A DNA stretch of 21,998 nt from Bacteroidota bacterium (GTDB lineage Bacteria > Bacteroidota > Bacteroidia > Chitinophagales > Chitinophagaceae), in contig JAEWBT010000037.1 of the NCBI GenBank assembly GCA_023391015.1, forward strand, positions 1 through 21,998. Reading direction: 5' to 3'. This document shows, one piece after another, positions 8,462 to 15,552 of this stretch (the stretch's first letter is position 1; the number at the start of each line of letters is the position of its first letter). The notes under the pieces are model-generated. The model ran no database searches, was not told the origin of the DNA, and saw nothing but the letters and a program-made list of their open reading frames with translations. The position numbers and the translations under genes are program-made.

Positions 8462-8552
8462 AATGTATCGTCCGGCTAAAAAAATCCGTTTTGGAAAGGT
8501 ATATTAGCCCAACTTTACACGGCTTTTGCCCTGTCTATAGCGTTTTCCCCGA

Positions 8553-10622
8553 ATGACACCTGCCTTTACTCTCAGCTTTTCTTCGTTGAAGCGGTTTTTA
8601 TTTTTCACTGTTGCCTTGCTAATGGCTTTGCCATCGCTCCGCGCACAGGACACCGCTTTGTTCAGCGCGCCGGATTCGGTATGCGCGCGGCAACTCATTC
8701 AGCTTTCTACCACACAGAAAGCGTCTTCTTATTTCTGGACCTTCTGCCCCGGTACCCTGCGCAGTGCGCCTTCTTTCCAGAATATTTCCAACCGCTTTGA
8801 GCTTGCCGGACCCGTTGCTATTGAAGCTGCCAAAGACGGCAATGGCCGGTATTATGCTTTTGCACTCAACCGCAAACGCCGGACGCTGGTGCGCCTCGAC
8901 TTTGGTACCACGCTCGCCAACATCCCGGTTTATACCGTTTTGTCTGCCTATGATTCCAGCCTGGTGCCCGATAGCGGCGGCGGGCTGCACCTGATGCAGG
9001 TAGGGACCAACTGGCACCTTTTTGCCACAGCTGGTTCTACGACGGCGGATGCCAACATCATTCGCCTCGACTTTGGCAACAGCCTTGGAAACAACCCAAC
9101 AGCCGCCCTTCTGGGCAACCCCGGCGGCCTGCTGACCCGGCCACAAGATCTTTATATTGCCAAAGAAGGAACCCGCTTTTACGGTATGATCCTCGACGCG
9201 GCTACGTCTTCGCTGGTGCGCGCTACCTTCCCGGGTCCTATTACCGGGACGCCTACGCTGCAAAACCTCGGTAACGTCGGTGGTCTGGCGAATCCAGAGC
9301 ATCTCACCGTGTCGCAAATCAACGGTAAATACAAACTCTACATCACCAATCCCGGAAATTCTTCCCTTAGTACCGTTGCCTTTGGTACCTCGCTGGCCAA
9401 CGCCCCGAACGGCTCTAATTCCGGAAATTTATTCAATAACCTCTTTACGCCGACCGGCCTGGCTTACTACCGCGACTGCGACAATCCTTACCTGATTATT
9501 GCCAACGCAGACGCCAACAATACCATCCGGTTAAAGCTCGACACTGCCGGCAGCGTAACGGGCAGGCCTGCTGACGTGGAGTTATTGGTTTCAGCCGCCA
9601 ATGATTTTTCGACGCCTTATGGCATGAGTGCTTTCCTGCGCGACAGTGCCAACCTGTACACGTTTGTTGTGAACAAATTCAACAGCTCGCTGACGCGCGT
9701 TCGCTTCAAGCCGTGCACCCGATCCAGCATTGCCGGCAGCAACCTGGCTACCCCGCCGCCTTTCCGGTATGACACGGCTGGTATCTACACCGTGAACCTG
9801 ATTCTGAACGAAGGCTTGCCGGATATGCGGATGGGTTGCCAGCAGATTTATGTTTCTCCCCAACCCAGCCTGACGCTTTCCAACGATACACTGATATGTC
9901 AGGGAGATACCATCCGGCTGCGGGCACAATCCCTATCTGCTGACAGCGTGCGGTGGTTCCCGTCCACATCGCTGAACACCCCGCTGGGCCAGGAAGTAAC
10001 CGCGTTTCCGGAACGCACCATTCGATACAATGTGGTGCTGAACTATGCCGACGGCTGTGTAACCGACACGGCGGTATTGGTACGCGTGGTTGAAAATGAA
10101 GCCGATGCTGGTCCGAACCGCACCATTGCCGACGGTGCCACAACGCTGCTGGGTGGCCCGCTGACTTCTCAAGGACCGGAATTCTCGTACCTCTGGTCGC
10201 CGGCTACTTATCTGGATGACTCTTCCAAGCAGTTTCCCGTAGCCCAACCGTTCACCAATTACACGTATTATTTTACGGTGATTCATACCACGCCGGAACT
10301 CACCTGCCGCCGGATGGACAGCGTCGTGGTGCGCACCATTTGCGAAACCATCACCCTGCCCAATGCGTTTGCCCCGGAAAGCGGCATTGATGGCCTGACC
10401 CGTTTCGGGTTGCTCAACAAGCAGCTTGTGAAGTTGATTTCCTTCCGCATCTATAACCGGTGGGGCCAGGAAGTGTATAAAAGCACCGACCTAACCAGTG
10501 GCTGGGATGGCCAGTACAACGGCAAGCCCGCAGAGGAAGGCGTGTACGTGTGGAGGATCGACGGCTTTTGCCCCAGCGGACAGCGCGTTACGCAGTCGGG
10601 TGATGTAACCTTAATCCGGTAG
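8553..10622 (+). CDS. T9SS type B cargo: beta-propeller/PKD protein with gliding-type C-terminal domain
   Basis: A 689-residue secreted protein. The signal peptide ends around residue 31 (ALPSLRA-QD). Next comes the first half of a PKD-like domain (VCARQLIQLS...YFWTFCPG, about 42-66), then about 330 residues of repeated blades with the recurring L/V-x-F-G-x-S/T-L-x-N-x-P pattern. The second half of the PKD domain follows (TPPPFRYDTAGIYTVNLIL, about 400-420), then Ig/PKD-like modules. The last ~90 residues (LPNAFAPE...FRIYNRWGQEVYKS...GWDGQYNGKPAEEGVYVWRI) are a CHU_C/TIGR04131 gliding-motility C-terminal domain, the type B T9SS signal, implying export across the outer membrane to the surface or medium. 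It may be an adhesin or polymer-binding protein. Its own terminator follows at 10658. Confidence 0.92.
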   Translation: MTPAFTLSFSSLKRFLFFTVALLMALPSLRAQDTALFSAPDSVCARQLIQLSTTQKASSYFWTFCPGTLRSAPSFQNISNRFELAGPVAIEAAKDGNGRYYAFALNRKRRTLVRLDFGTTLANIPVYTVLSAYDSSLVPDSGGGLHLMQVGTNWHLFATAGSTTADANIIRLDFGNSLGNNPTAALLGNPGGLLTRPQDLYIAKEGTRFYGMILDAATSSLVRATFPGPITGTPTLQNLGNVGGLANPEHLTVSQINGKYKLYITNPGNSSLSTVAFGTSLANAPNGSNSGNLFNNLFTPTGLAYYRDCDNPYLIIANADANNTIRLKLDTAGSVTGRPADVELLVSAANDFSTPYGMSAFLRDSANLYTFVVNKFNSSLTRVRFKPCTRSSIAGSNLATPPPFRYDTAGIYTVNLILNEGLPDMRMGCQQIYVSPQPSLTLSNDTLICQGDTIRLRAQSLSADSVRWFPSTSLNTPLGQEVTAFPERTIRYNVVLNYADGCVTDTAVLVRVVENEADAGPNRTIADGATTLLGGPLTSQGPEFSYLWSPATYLDDSSKQFPVAQPFTNYTYYFTVIHTTPELTCRRMDSVVVRTICETITLPNAFAPESGIDGLTRFGLLNKQLVKLISFRIYNRWGQEVYKSTDLTSGWDGQYNGKPAEEGVYVWRIDGFCPSGQRVTQSGDVTLIR

Positions 10623-10657
10623 ATTTTCCGGAAAATATCCCCTAAATTTTTGCAGTT

Positions 10658-10688
10658 AAAAACCGGCTTTCAAGGCCGGTTTTTCTTT
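10658..10688 (+). terminator. Intrinsic terminator after the 8553 gene
   Basis: AAAAACCGGC (10658-10667) pairs with GCCGGTTTTT (10675-10684) around a seven-base loop and runs into TTTTTCTTTT. It lies 36 bases after the stop. A TTTCCGGAAA palindrome (core 10626-10633) sits between stop and hairpin. Confidence 0.85.
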
Positions 10689-10868
10689 TGCTGAAAAAAG
10701 GCTGGACGCATACCCAACCTTTTTAAAAAAAGTAGCGTCTTTCTTTTTCTTCTTACTACTTTCGGTGCCTCAATAGGGGTAGCCTGTTAAAAAGCCGTTA
10801 TCCCTTTTCCAGCACTTTCTAAAAACACGCTGAGTTCCGCGCCTATAGCCAGACGATTACTTTTCCTT

Positions 10869-10920
10869 TAAAAAAACCAACCGGCCCGATCCTACGAAAC
10901 GGCTGGTGTTTTTCTTTTTT
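10869..10920 (+). terminator. Terminator-like hairpin directly upstream of the sigma factor start
   Basis: An A-run followed by CCAACCG pairs imperfectly with CGGCTGGTG and a T-rich run (TTTTTCTTTTTT), ending 15 bases before ATG 10936. With A-rich left and T-rich right arms it could terminate in either direction. Since the upstream gene already has a terminator at 10658, this one could instead attenuate the leader of the sigma factor gene. That role is inference. Confidence 0.5.
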
Positions 10921-10935
10921 GTATTCGTCTGTTCT

Positions 10936-11517
10936 ATGCGCTGTACCTACCCATCTGCCCCGGATGCTGATTTGATTGCCTTTTTCCTGAAAGGCGAAAA
11001 CGCTGCTTTTGAAACTCTTTTGCTGCGGCATAAAGACCGGATTTATACGGCTATTTATTTGTTGGTAAAAGACCGGGCGCTGGCTGAAGACCTTTTTCAG
11101 GATTGTTTTCTGAAAATCCTTTGCACGATGCGCGAAGGCCGCTACAATGAACAGGGAAAGTTTTTGCCCTGGGCGCTGCGCGTGGCTCACAATCTGTGCA
11201 TTGATTATTTCCGGAAATCCAGGACCAGCGGCGTGGTGCTGTGCGGCGATGAGGCGTTTAATTATCTCTTGAAAGACAATGCCCTGCCCCAAAACCGGCT
11301 GGAGACCCAGCAAACGGTAGCAGGTTTGTATGCCTTAATAGAGCAGCTTCCGGAAGAGCAGCGCGCGGTTCTGGTGATGCGCATTTATGGAGAATTGTCT
11401 TTTAAGGAAATCGCTGAAGCAACCGCCGTTTCCATCAATACGGCGCTGGGGCGGATGCGCTATGCGCTGCTCAACCTGCGGAAAATGATGCAGCAGAAAG
11501 AAGATCAGTTTGTGTAA
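10936..11517 (+). CDS. ECF-type RNA polymerase sigma factor
   Basis: A 193-residue sigma-70 family factor of the extracytoplasmic function group. Region 2 spans roughly residues 12-100 (LIAFFLKGENAAFETLLLRH, then AEDLFQDCFLKIL, then WALRVAHNLCIDYFRK). Region 4 spans roughly 128-182 (LPEEQRAVLVMRIYGELSFKEIAEATAV) and carries the helix-turn-helix that reads the -35 element. ATG 10936 is chosen over the in-frame GTG at 10906, which only adds a Phe-rich run translated from the T-run of the preceding hairpin. No anti-sigma factor gene follows; the next gene is rsmE, 68 bases downstream. Two TTCCGGAA sites lie inside (cores 11209-11216, 11348-11355). The controlled regulon is unknown. Confidence 0.93.
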   Translation: MRCTYPSAPDADLIAFFLKGENAAFETLLLRHKDRIYTAIYLLVKDRALAEDLFQDCFLKILCTMREGRYNEQGKFLPWALRVAHNLCIDYFRKSRTSGVVLCGDEAFNYLLKDNALPQNRLETQQTVAGLYALIEQLPEEQRAVLVMRIYGELSFKEIAEATAVSINTALGRMRYALLNLRKMMQQKEDQFV

Positions 11518-11572
11518 AAGAGCCGGCGTGTAAAATGCCTTTTTATTCCTTATCCCGACAAGGGTAGCTGCT

Positions 11573-11580
11573 TACTTTTG
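11573..11580 (+). promoter_or_regulatory. -7 promoter element (TACTTTTG) of rsmE
   Basis: An exact TAnnTTTG ending only five bases before ATG 11586. With the usual spacing, transcription would start at or next to the A of the start codon, suggesting a leaderless mRNA. There is no clear -33 TTG. Confidence 0.4.
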
Positions 11581-11585
11581 CCGCT

Positions 11586-12299
11586 ATGCAGCCGTTGTTT
11601 TACGTTTCCGGAAAATTATTGCCAGACGCCCGATTTTCGCTGCCCGAAGACACCGCCCGCCACCTGGTGCAGGTGCTGCGCAAAACCGCCGGTTATGAGT
11701 TTTTGCTGACTGATGGGAAAGGCACCCGTGCTTTGGTTGTGATAACGGAAACCGGTAAAAAATCAGCGGAAGTGCGGGTGCTTGCGACGGAATATTTTCC
11801 GGAAAATAGCCCCCGTTTTACTCTTGCCGTTGCCTTCACAAAGGCGGCCGCCCGGAACGAATGGCTCCTGGAAAAAGCGTGTGAGTTGGGCGTCTCCGAA
11901 ATCATTCCCATCCTGACGCAGCGCTCCGAAACCGAGAAATTCCGGGCCGAGCGCTGGAACAACATTCTGGTGTCGGCCATGCAGCAAAGCCAGCAATACT
12001 GGTTGCCCAGGTTGCATAACCCGGTTAAAATGAGCCATTTTTGGGAAAACATCCCGACAGGCAGCCGATTTATAGGCCATTGTGTTTCCGAAAAATCCCG
12101 GCAATCTTTTCGTCAAACCTTGTGCAAAGGGGAAGACGCCCTGCTGCTGATTGGCCCCGAAGGCGATTTTACGCCCGAAGAAATTGACCGGGCGCTGCTC
12201 AATCATTTTGAACCGGTTACGCTTGGCCCCACCCGGCTGCGCACCGAAACAGCAGCAATGGCCGGAATGGCTTATTTTCGGTTGCTGAACGACGACTGA
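11586..12299 (+). CDS. rsmE: 16S rRNA (uracil-1498-N3)-methyltransferase RsmE
   Basis: A 237-residue SPOUT-class methyltransferase that uses S-adenosylmethionine to methylate N3 of U1498 in 16S rRNA of the 30S subunit. Signatures are the N-terminal PUA-like part (HLVQVLRKTAGYEFLLTDGKG), the central AFTKAAARNEWLLEKACELGVSEIIPILTQRSE, and the C-terminal SAM-binding trefoil knot LLIGPEGDFTPEEI followed by VTLGPTRLRTETAAM. The length is typical. The stop TGA shares its last base with the ATG of the following DUF4159 gene, so the two are probably translationally coupled. Coding palindromes fall at cores 11606-11613 (Ser-Gly-Lys) and 11797-11804 (Phe-Pro-Glu). Confidence 0.97.
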   Translation: MQPLFYVSGKLLPDARFSLPEDTARHLVQVLRKTAGYEFLLTDGKGTRALVVITETGKKSAEVRVLATEYFPENSPRFTLAVAFTKAAARNEWLLEKACELGVSEIIPILTQRSETEKFRAERWNNILVSAMQQSQQYWLPRLHNPVKMSHFWENIPTGSRFIGHCVSEKSRQSFRQTLCKGEDALLLIGPEGDFTPEEIDRALLNHFEPVTLGPTRLRTETAAMAGMAYFRLLNDD

Positions 12300-12952
12300 T
12301 GCGTAAGATTCTTTTTTTCGCTTTTTTAGTGCTGGCTGCGCAGGCCGCCTTTGCCCAAAAGCTGCGCCTTGGGCTGCTGCAGTACAGCGGTGGTGGCGAC
12401 TGGTATGCCAATCCTACGGCCCTGAAAAACCTCGCCCAATTCTGCAACCAATCCCTGCGCACCAATTTGGATTTAGCGGAAGGGCAGGTAGCTGCTGCTT
12501 CACCGGAGCTTTTTAATTACCCGTTTATCCACATGACTGGCCACGGCCGTTGGGATGTAACACCCGCTGAGGCGCAAAACCTACGTACTTATCTGGAAGG
12601 GGGTGGTTTCCTGCATATTGATGATAACTACGGGCTGGACCCGTATGTGCGCCCGGCGTTGAAAAAGATATTTCCGGAATTAGCCTTGGTGGAAGTGCCT
12701 TTCTCGCACCCGATCTATCGTGCGCCGTTTGCGTTTCCCAATGGGTTGCCCAAAATCCACGAACACGATAAAAAGCCGTCTAAAGGGTATGGGCTTTTCT
12801 ACAAAGGCCGGCTGGTGGTTTTCTACAGCGTGGAAACCGACCTCGGCGATGGTTGGGAAGACCCGGAAGTGCATAACGACAAGCCCGAAGCCCGCACCAA
12901 AGCATTGCAAATGGGTGCCAATCTGGTGCGTTATGCGTTTATGGGCGGGTAA
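12299..12952 (+). CDS. DUF4159 domain-containing exported protein
   Basis: A 217-residue protein with a signal peptide (MRKILFFAFLVLAAQAAFAQ, cleavage near residue 20) followed by a single DUF4159 domain (PF13709, class I glutamine-amidotransferase-like fold). Visible conserved parts are QYSGGGDWYANPTALKNLAQF, then FIHMTGHGRWDVTP, then LRTYLEGGGFLHIDDNYGLD, and the C-terminal GRLVVFYSVETDLGDGWEDPEVH. The GHG and HIDDN elements line the presumed active or ligand site, but no catalytic Cys is apparent at the amidotransferase position, so an enzymatic role is doubtful. Its start overlaps the rsmE stop (TGATG), implying coupling. Elsewhere DUF4159 domains occur near BatA/MoxR-type genes; none is here. 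Confidence 0.93.
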   Translation: MRKILFFAFLVLAAQAAFAQKLRLGLLQYSGGGDWYANPTALKNLAQFCNQSLRTNLDLAEGQVAAASPELFNYPFIHMTGHGRWDVTPAEAQNLRTYLEGGGFLHIDDNYGLDPYVRPALKKIFPELALVEVPFSHPIYRAPFAFPNGLPKIHEHDKKPSKGYGLFYKGRLVVFYSVETDLGDGWEDPEVHNDKPEARTKALQMGANLVRYAFMGG

Positions 12953-12996
12953 ATAAGGGAGCAGCGCAGGAAAAACGGTTTTACCAGAAACCATAT

Positions 12997-13025
12997 TTCC
13001 GGAAAAACCGCGCTATTTTCCGGAA
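12997..13025. repeat. Paired TTTCCGGAAA palindromes between convergent genes
   Basis: Two copies (cores 12997-13004 and 13018-13025) lie in the 79-bp gap between the DUF4159 gene and the convergent arabinose-5-phosphate isomerase gene. A CGGTTTT (12976-12982) upstream can pair with AAAACCG (13004-13010), so the region may also fold as a weak transcription end signal. Confidence 0.7.
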
Positions 13026-13031
13026 ATCCTC

Positions 13032-13997
13032 CTACAACAGCCCTTCGCGCACGAGGTCGTGCAGGTGCAGGATACCAGTGTATTTGCCTTGTGCGTCCAG
13101 CACAATCAGTTGGGTAATGTCTTTCTCGCGAAGTTGTTGCAGGGCTTCGGCAGCTAAGGCCGTTGAACCGATGGTTTGGGGATTGCGCGTGCAGATGTCG
13201 CGCGCCGTAATGCCGCTGATGGAATCGTGTTGCTCCAGCATACGCCGCAGATCGCCATCGGTGATAATGCCACAAAGCTGGCCGTTTTCGGTAACGGCAG
13301 TTGCGCCGAGGCGCTTGCTGCTGATTTCATAAATCACCTGCTGAACGCCTGCACCGGCATCCACAACCGGTCCTTCTGTGCCGGATAATACATCTTTTAC
13401 CCGCAGATACAGCTTTTTGCCCAATGCGCCGCCGGGATGATAACGGGCAAAATCCTGCGCCGTAAACCCTTTCAGATTCAACAAGCAAACCGCCAGGGCG
13501 TCGCCCATCGCCAGTTGGGCGGTGGTGCTGGTGGTAGGGGCCAGGTTATTGGGGCAGGCTTCCTTGGTCACAGTGGTATTTACAAGGCAATCGGCAGCCT
13601 GGGCGAGGTAGGATTTTTCGGCGCCGCAAATGGCAATAACCGGGTTGCCAAAGCCTTTGAGCAGCGGGAGCAGCACTTTGATTTCCGGACTTTCGCCGCT
13701 TTTGGAAATCACGATGACGACGTCGGCTTTTTGAATCATGCCCAAGTCGCCGTGAATGGCATCGGCGGCGTGCAGAAACAAGGCAGGCGTGCCGGTGCTG
13801 TTGAAAGTGGCAACGATTTTCTGGGCAATAATGGCGCTTTTGCCAATACCCGATACCACAACGCGCCCATCAGATTGCTCAATAAGCTGCACCGCGCGCA
13901 CAAAATCATCGTTCACGAAATGCGAAAGCTGGCGAATGGCTTCGGCTTCCAGTTGAATGGTTCGCAGGGCGTCTTCTACAATCGCGGCGGTATTCAT
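13032..13997 (-). CDS. kdsD: D-arabinose 5-phosphate isomerase (KpsF/GutQ family)
   Basis: A 321-residue cytoplasmic enzyme that interconverts D-ribulose 5-phosphate and D-arabinose 5-phosphate, the first step of Kdo synthesis for lipopolysaccharide. The SIS sugar-isomerase domain covers about residues 35-170 (VVVSGIGKSAIIAQKIVATFNSTGTPALFLHAADAIHGDLG; VIVISKSGESPEI; LAPTTSTTAQLAMGDALAV). HPGGALGKKL leads into two CBS domains (about 200-321, GIITDGDLRRMLEQ and TGILHLHDLVREGLL) that normally sense ligand. ATG 13997 is preferred to an upstream in-frame TTG at 14027, because the extra residues fall outside the family pattern and span the -7 promoter box. The next gene on this strand upstream is the GGGP synthase-like gene, 157 bases away. 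Confidence 0.95.
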   Translation of the reverse strand: MNTAAIVEDALRTIQLEAEAIRQLSHFVNDDFVRAVQLIEQSDGRVVVSGIGKSAIIAQKIVATFNSTGTPALFLHAADAIHGDLGMIQKADVVIVISKSGESPEIKVLLPLLKGFGNPVIAICGAEKSYLAQAADCLVNTTVTKEACPNNLAPTTSTTAQLAMGDALAVCLLNLKGFTAQDFARYHPGGALGKKLYLRVKDVLSGTEGPVVDAGAGVQQVIYEISSKRLGATAVTENGQLCGIITDGDLRRMLEQHDSISGITARDICTRNPQTIGSTALAAEALQQLREKDITQLIVLDAQGKYTGILHLHDLVREGLL

Positions 13998-14002
13998 AGG
14001 CG

Positions 14003-14010
14003 CAAAAATA
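14003..14010 (-). promoter_or_regulatory. -7 promoter element (TATTTTTG) of kdsD
   Basis: An exact TAnnTTTG on the minus strand whose last base lies five bases before ATG 13997, so the transcript would begin at or next to the start codon. A CAA (minus-strand TTG) at 14025-14027 is closer than the usual -33 spacing. Confidence 0.4.
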
Positions 14011-14105
14011 ACCGCTCCGGATGGCAAGAGGGGACTGGCTTTTAGAAACGGCGTGCTTTAACGAAGGGTTGCGAATGGATAAAAATGCCTTGTTTTACAG
14101 CGCAT

Positions 14106-14146
14106 TTCCGGAAATTGGCCAGAGCAGTTTCCGGAAATTTCCGGAA
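14106..14146. repeat. Cluster of three TTTCCGGAAA palindromes
   Basis: Cores are at 14106-14113, 14129-14136 and 14139-14146. The last two are fused so that their A and T runs are shared, forming a palindromic dimer. They lie in the 157-bp gap downstream of the GGGP synthase-like gene and upstream of kdsD. Confidence 0.85.
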
Positions 14147-14154
14147 AAAGATGC

Positions 14155-14961
14155 CTAAAGGCTACCTTCTATAACCGCTTCAAGCGACCGGCGATCTTCC
14201 ACCGGGTGCGTTTGGTGCACCGCCGCCGCCATTTGGGCCAGCAGTTCCGGACTTTCTTCCAAAACATTCCCAACCACCACAACCGTTGCGCCTGCTGCTG
14301 CCGCTTGCCGGGCACCTTCGGGTGTCCGGATGCCACCGCCAATGAAAAGCGGATTTTGGGTTTGAACCGCGACGGTGCGAATCATTTTTTCGGAAACCGG
14401 ATTGCGGGCACCGGAACCGGCGTCTAAATACAGCACATGATGCCCCAGAAGCTCGCTGGCCCAGGCGGTGCACAGGGCGATATCCGGTTTGTTGGCCGGA
14501 ACCGGCGCGGAGCCGCTCATGTAGGAAACGGTTGTGGGCAGGCCGCCGTCCACTACGATGTAGCCCGTAGAAAGCACCTGAAGGCCGGAGCCGCGTACTG
14601 CTGGCGCGGAAACGACATGTTGCCCAATCAGCAGCTCGGCATTGCGGCCAGAGACCAGCGAGAGATAAAGCAGTCCGTCGGCCTCGGGCGTTACCTGCGC
14701 CGGCGAGCCGGGAAAGAGCAGAACCGGAATGTCGCAATGGGTTTTAAAACACCGGATAAAAGCTTCAAAATGCGCATAATCCAACACCAGACTGCCGCCC
14801 ACGAGCAGGTAATCTACACCGGCATCCACACATTTTTGAGCTAATGCCAGTCCTTGCTCGGCGCGCGTATGGTCGGGGTCTATGAGCATGGCAAAGCCCG
14901 GGCGACCTTGTTTTTTTCGGGCCTGCAAACCCACCAGGATGCTTGTGGAAGCTACGCTCAT
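14155..14961 (-). CDS. Geranylgeranylglyceryl/heptaprenylglyceryl phosphate synthase family protein
   Basis: A 268-residue TIM-barrel prenyltransferase of the PcrB/GGGPS family. The family joins a long isoprenoid diphosphate to sn-glycerol 1-phosphate by an ether bond, the committed step of archaeal membrane lipids; bacterial members occur in Firmicutes and in Bacteroidota (group II). Seen here are KKQGRPGFAMLIDPDH near the start (first strand with metal-binding Asp), DYLLVGGSLV, IPVLLFPGSPAQVTPEADGLLYLSL, YIVVDGG, VLYLDAGSGARNPV (glycerol-phosphate site) and the phosphate-binding FIGGGIRTPEGA with VVVVGNVLEE near the C-terminus. ATG 14961 is used; a TTG two codons upstream is less likely. 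It may be cotranscribed with mscL, 59 bases upstream. Chain length and physiological product are not readable from sequence. Confidence 0.93.
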   Translation of the reverse strand: MSVASTSILVGLQARKKQGRPGFAMLIDPDHTRAEQGLALAQKCVDAGVDYLLVGGSLVLDYAHFEAFIRCFKTHCDIPVLLFPGSPAQVTPEADGLLYLSLVSGRNAELLIGQHVVSAPAVRGSGLQVLSTGYIVVDGGLPTTVSYMSGSAPVPANKPDIALCTAWASELLGHHVLYLDAGSGARNPVSEKMIRTVAVQTQNPLFIGGGIRTPEGARQAAAAGATVVVVGNVLEESPELLAQMAAAVHQTHPVEDRRSLEAVIEGSL

Positions 14962-15020
14962 AGACAAAGTTTAATAAAACAGTTGCCGCAAAGGTCGGTA
15001 ATTTTTACGCTATAAACCGG

Positions 15021-15407
15021 CTAAGGCTTTCGGCGAAGCTCGTCGCGGATTTCGGTAAGCAGTTTTTCCGTTTCCGAGGGCGCTGGCGAAGGCTTATCAG
15101 CAGCTTCAGTTTCTGATTTTTTAAACCGGTTGACACCCCGTATTAAAAGAAATAATACAAAAGCAATGCACAAAAAGCTAATGACCGCCGACAGAAAGCT
15201 GCCGTATTTAACGCCGTTCCAGGAAAGTTGAGCAATATCCTGCGCGCCTACCGCCCGGAGCGCTGGTGTCAGCAGCAGGGGCGTAATGACATCCTCCACC
15301 AGCGAAGAAACAATTTTGCCAAAAGCCGCGCCGATGATGACACCGACGGCCAGGTCCAAAACATTGCCCCGCAGGGCAAAGCTTTTAAATTCTTTTAGAA
15401 AGGCCAT
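15021..15407 (-). CDS. mscL: Large-conductance mechanosensitive channel MscL
   Basis: A 128-residue inner-membrane channel subunit that opens under membrane tension to release solutes on hypo-osmotic shock and works as a homopentamer. The N-terminal amphipathic helix (MAFLKEFKSFALRGNVLDLA) and TM1 (VGVIIGAAFGKIVSSLVEDVITPLL) are canonical. After a short periplasmic loop comes TM2 (about 70-90, FLSAVISFLCIAFVLFLLIRG) with the FKK element, then a charged cytoplasmic helix (TEKLLTEIRDELRRKP). The length is normal. It is divergent from the TetR gene across 145 bases. Confidence 0.97.
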   Translation of the reverse strand: MAFLKEFKSFALRGNVLDLAVGVIIGAAFGKIVSSLVEDVITPLLLTPALRAVGAQDIAQLSWNGVKYGSFLSAVISFLCIAFVLFLLIRGVNRFKKSETEAADKPSPAPSETEKLLTEIRDELRRKP

Positions 15408-15435
15408 ATTGGTTTTGTTGAAGCTTATTCAGGGC

Positions 15436-15443
15436 CAAAAATA
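15436..15443 (-). promoter_or_regulatory. -7 promoter element (TATTTTTG) of mscL
   Basis: An exact TAnnTTTG on the minus strand, 28 bases before ATG 15407, predicting a leader of roughly 20 bases. No -33 TTG is evident. Confidence 0.45.
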
Positions 15444-15552
15444 GAAAATATAAGTTGGCATACCTTTTTCTCGTTCGTTATCCGGGTAAAAAGGCTTTCT
15501 TTTGCTGTGGAAACTTTTTCGGGCCGGGAATGTTTCTATTAAATAAACAATT

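Larger units (their letters stand above)
10623..10935. other. 313-bp gap: terminator, palindrome and long leader of the sigma factor gene
   Basis: It holds the palindrome (core 10626-10633), the terminator at 10658-10688, a near-match -7 box TACTTTCG at 10757-10764, and a second hairpin with a T-run at 10869-10920. I find no open reading frame worth calling. The stretch 10770-10868 has no structure I can name. Confidence 0.6.

Noticed and set aside
10771..10868. Possible riboswitch in the sigma factor leader (TCAATAGGGGTAGCC)
   Set aside because: It does not match the conserved blocks of TPP, cobalamin, SAM or other classes I know.
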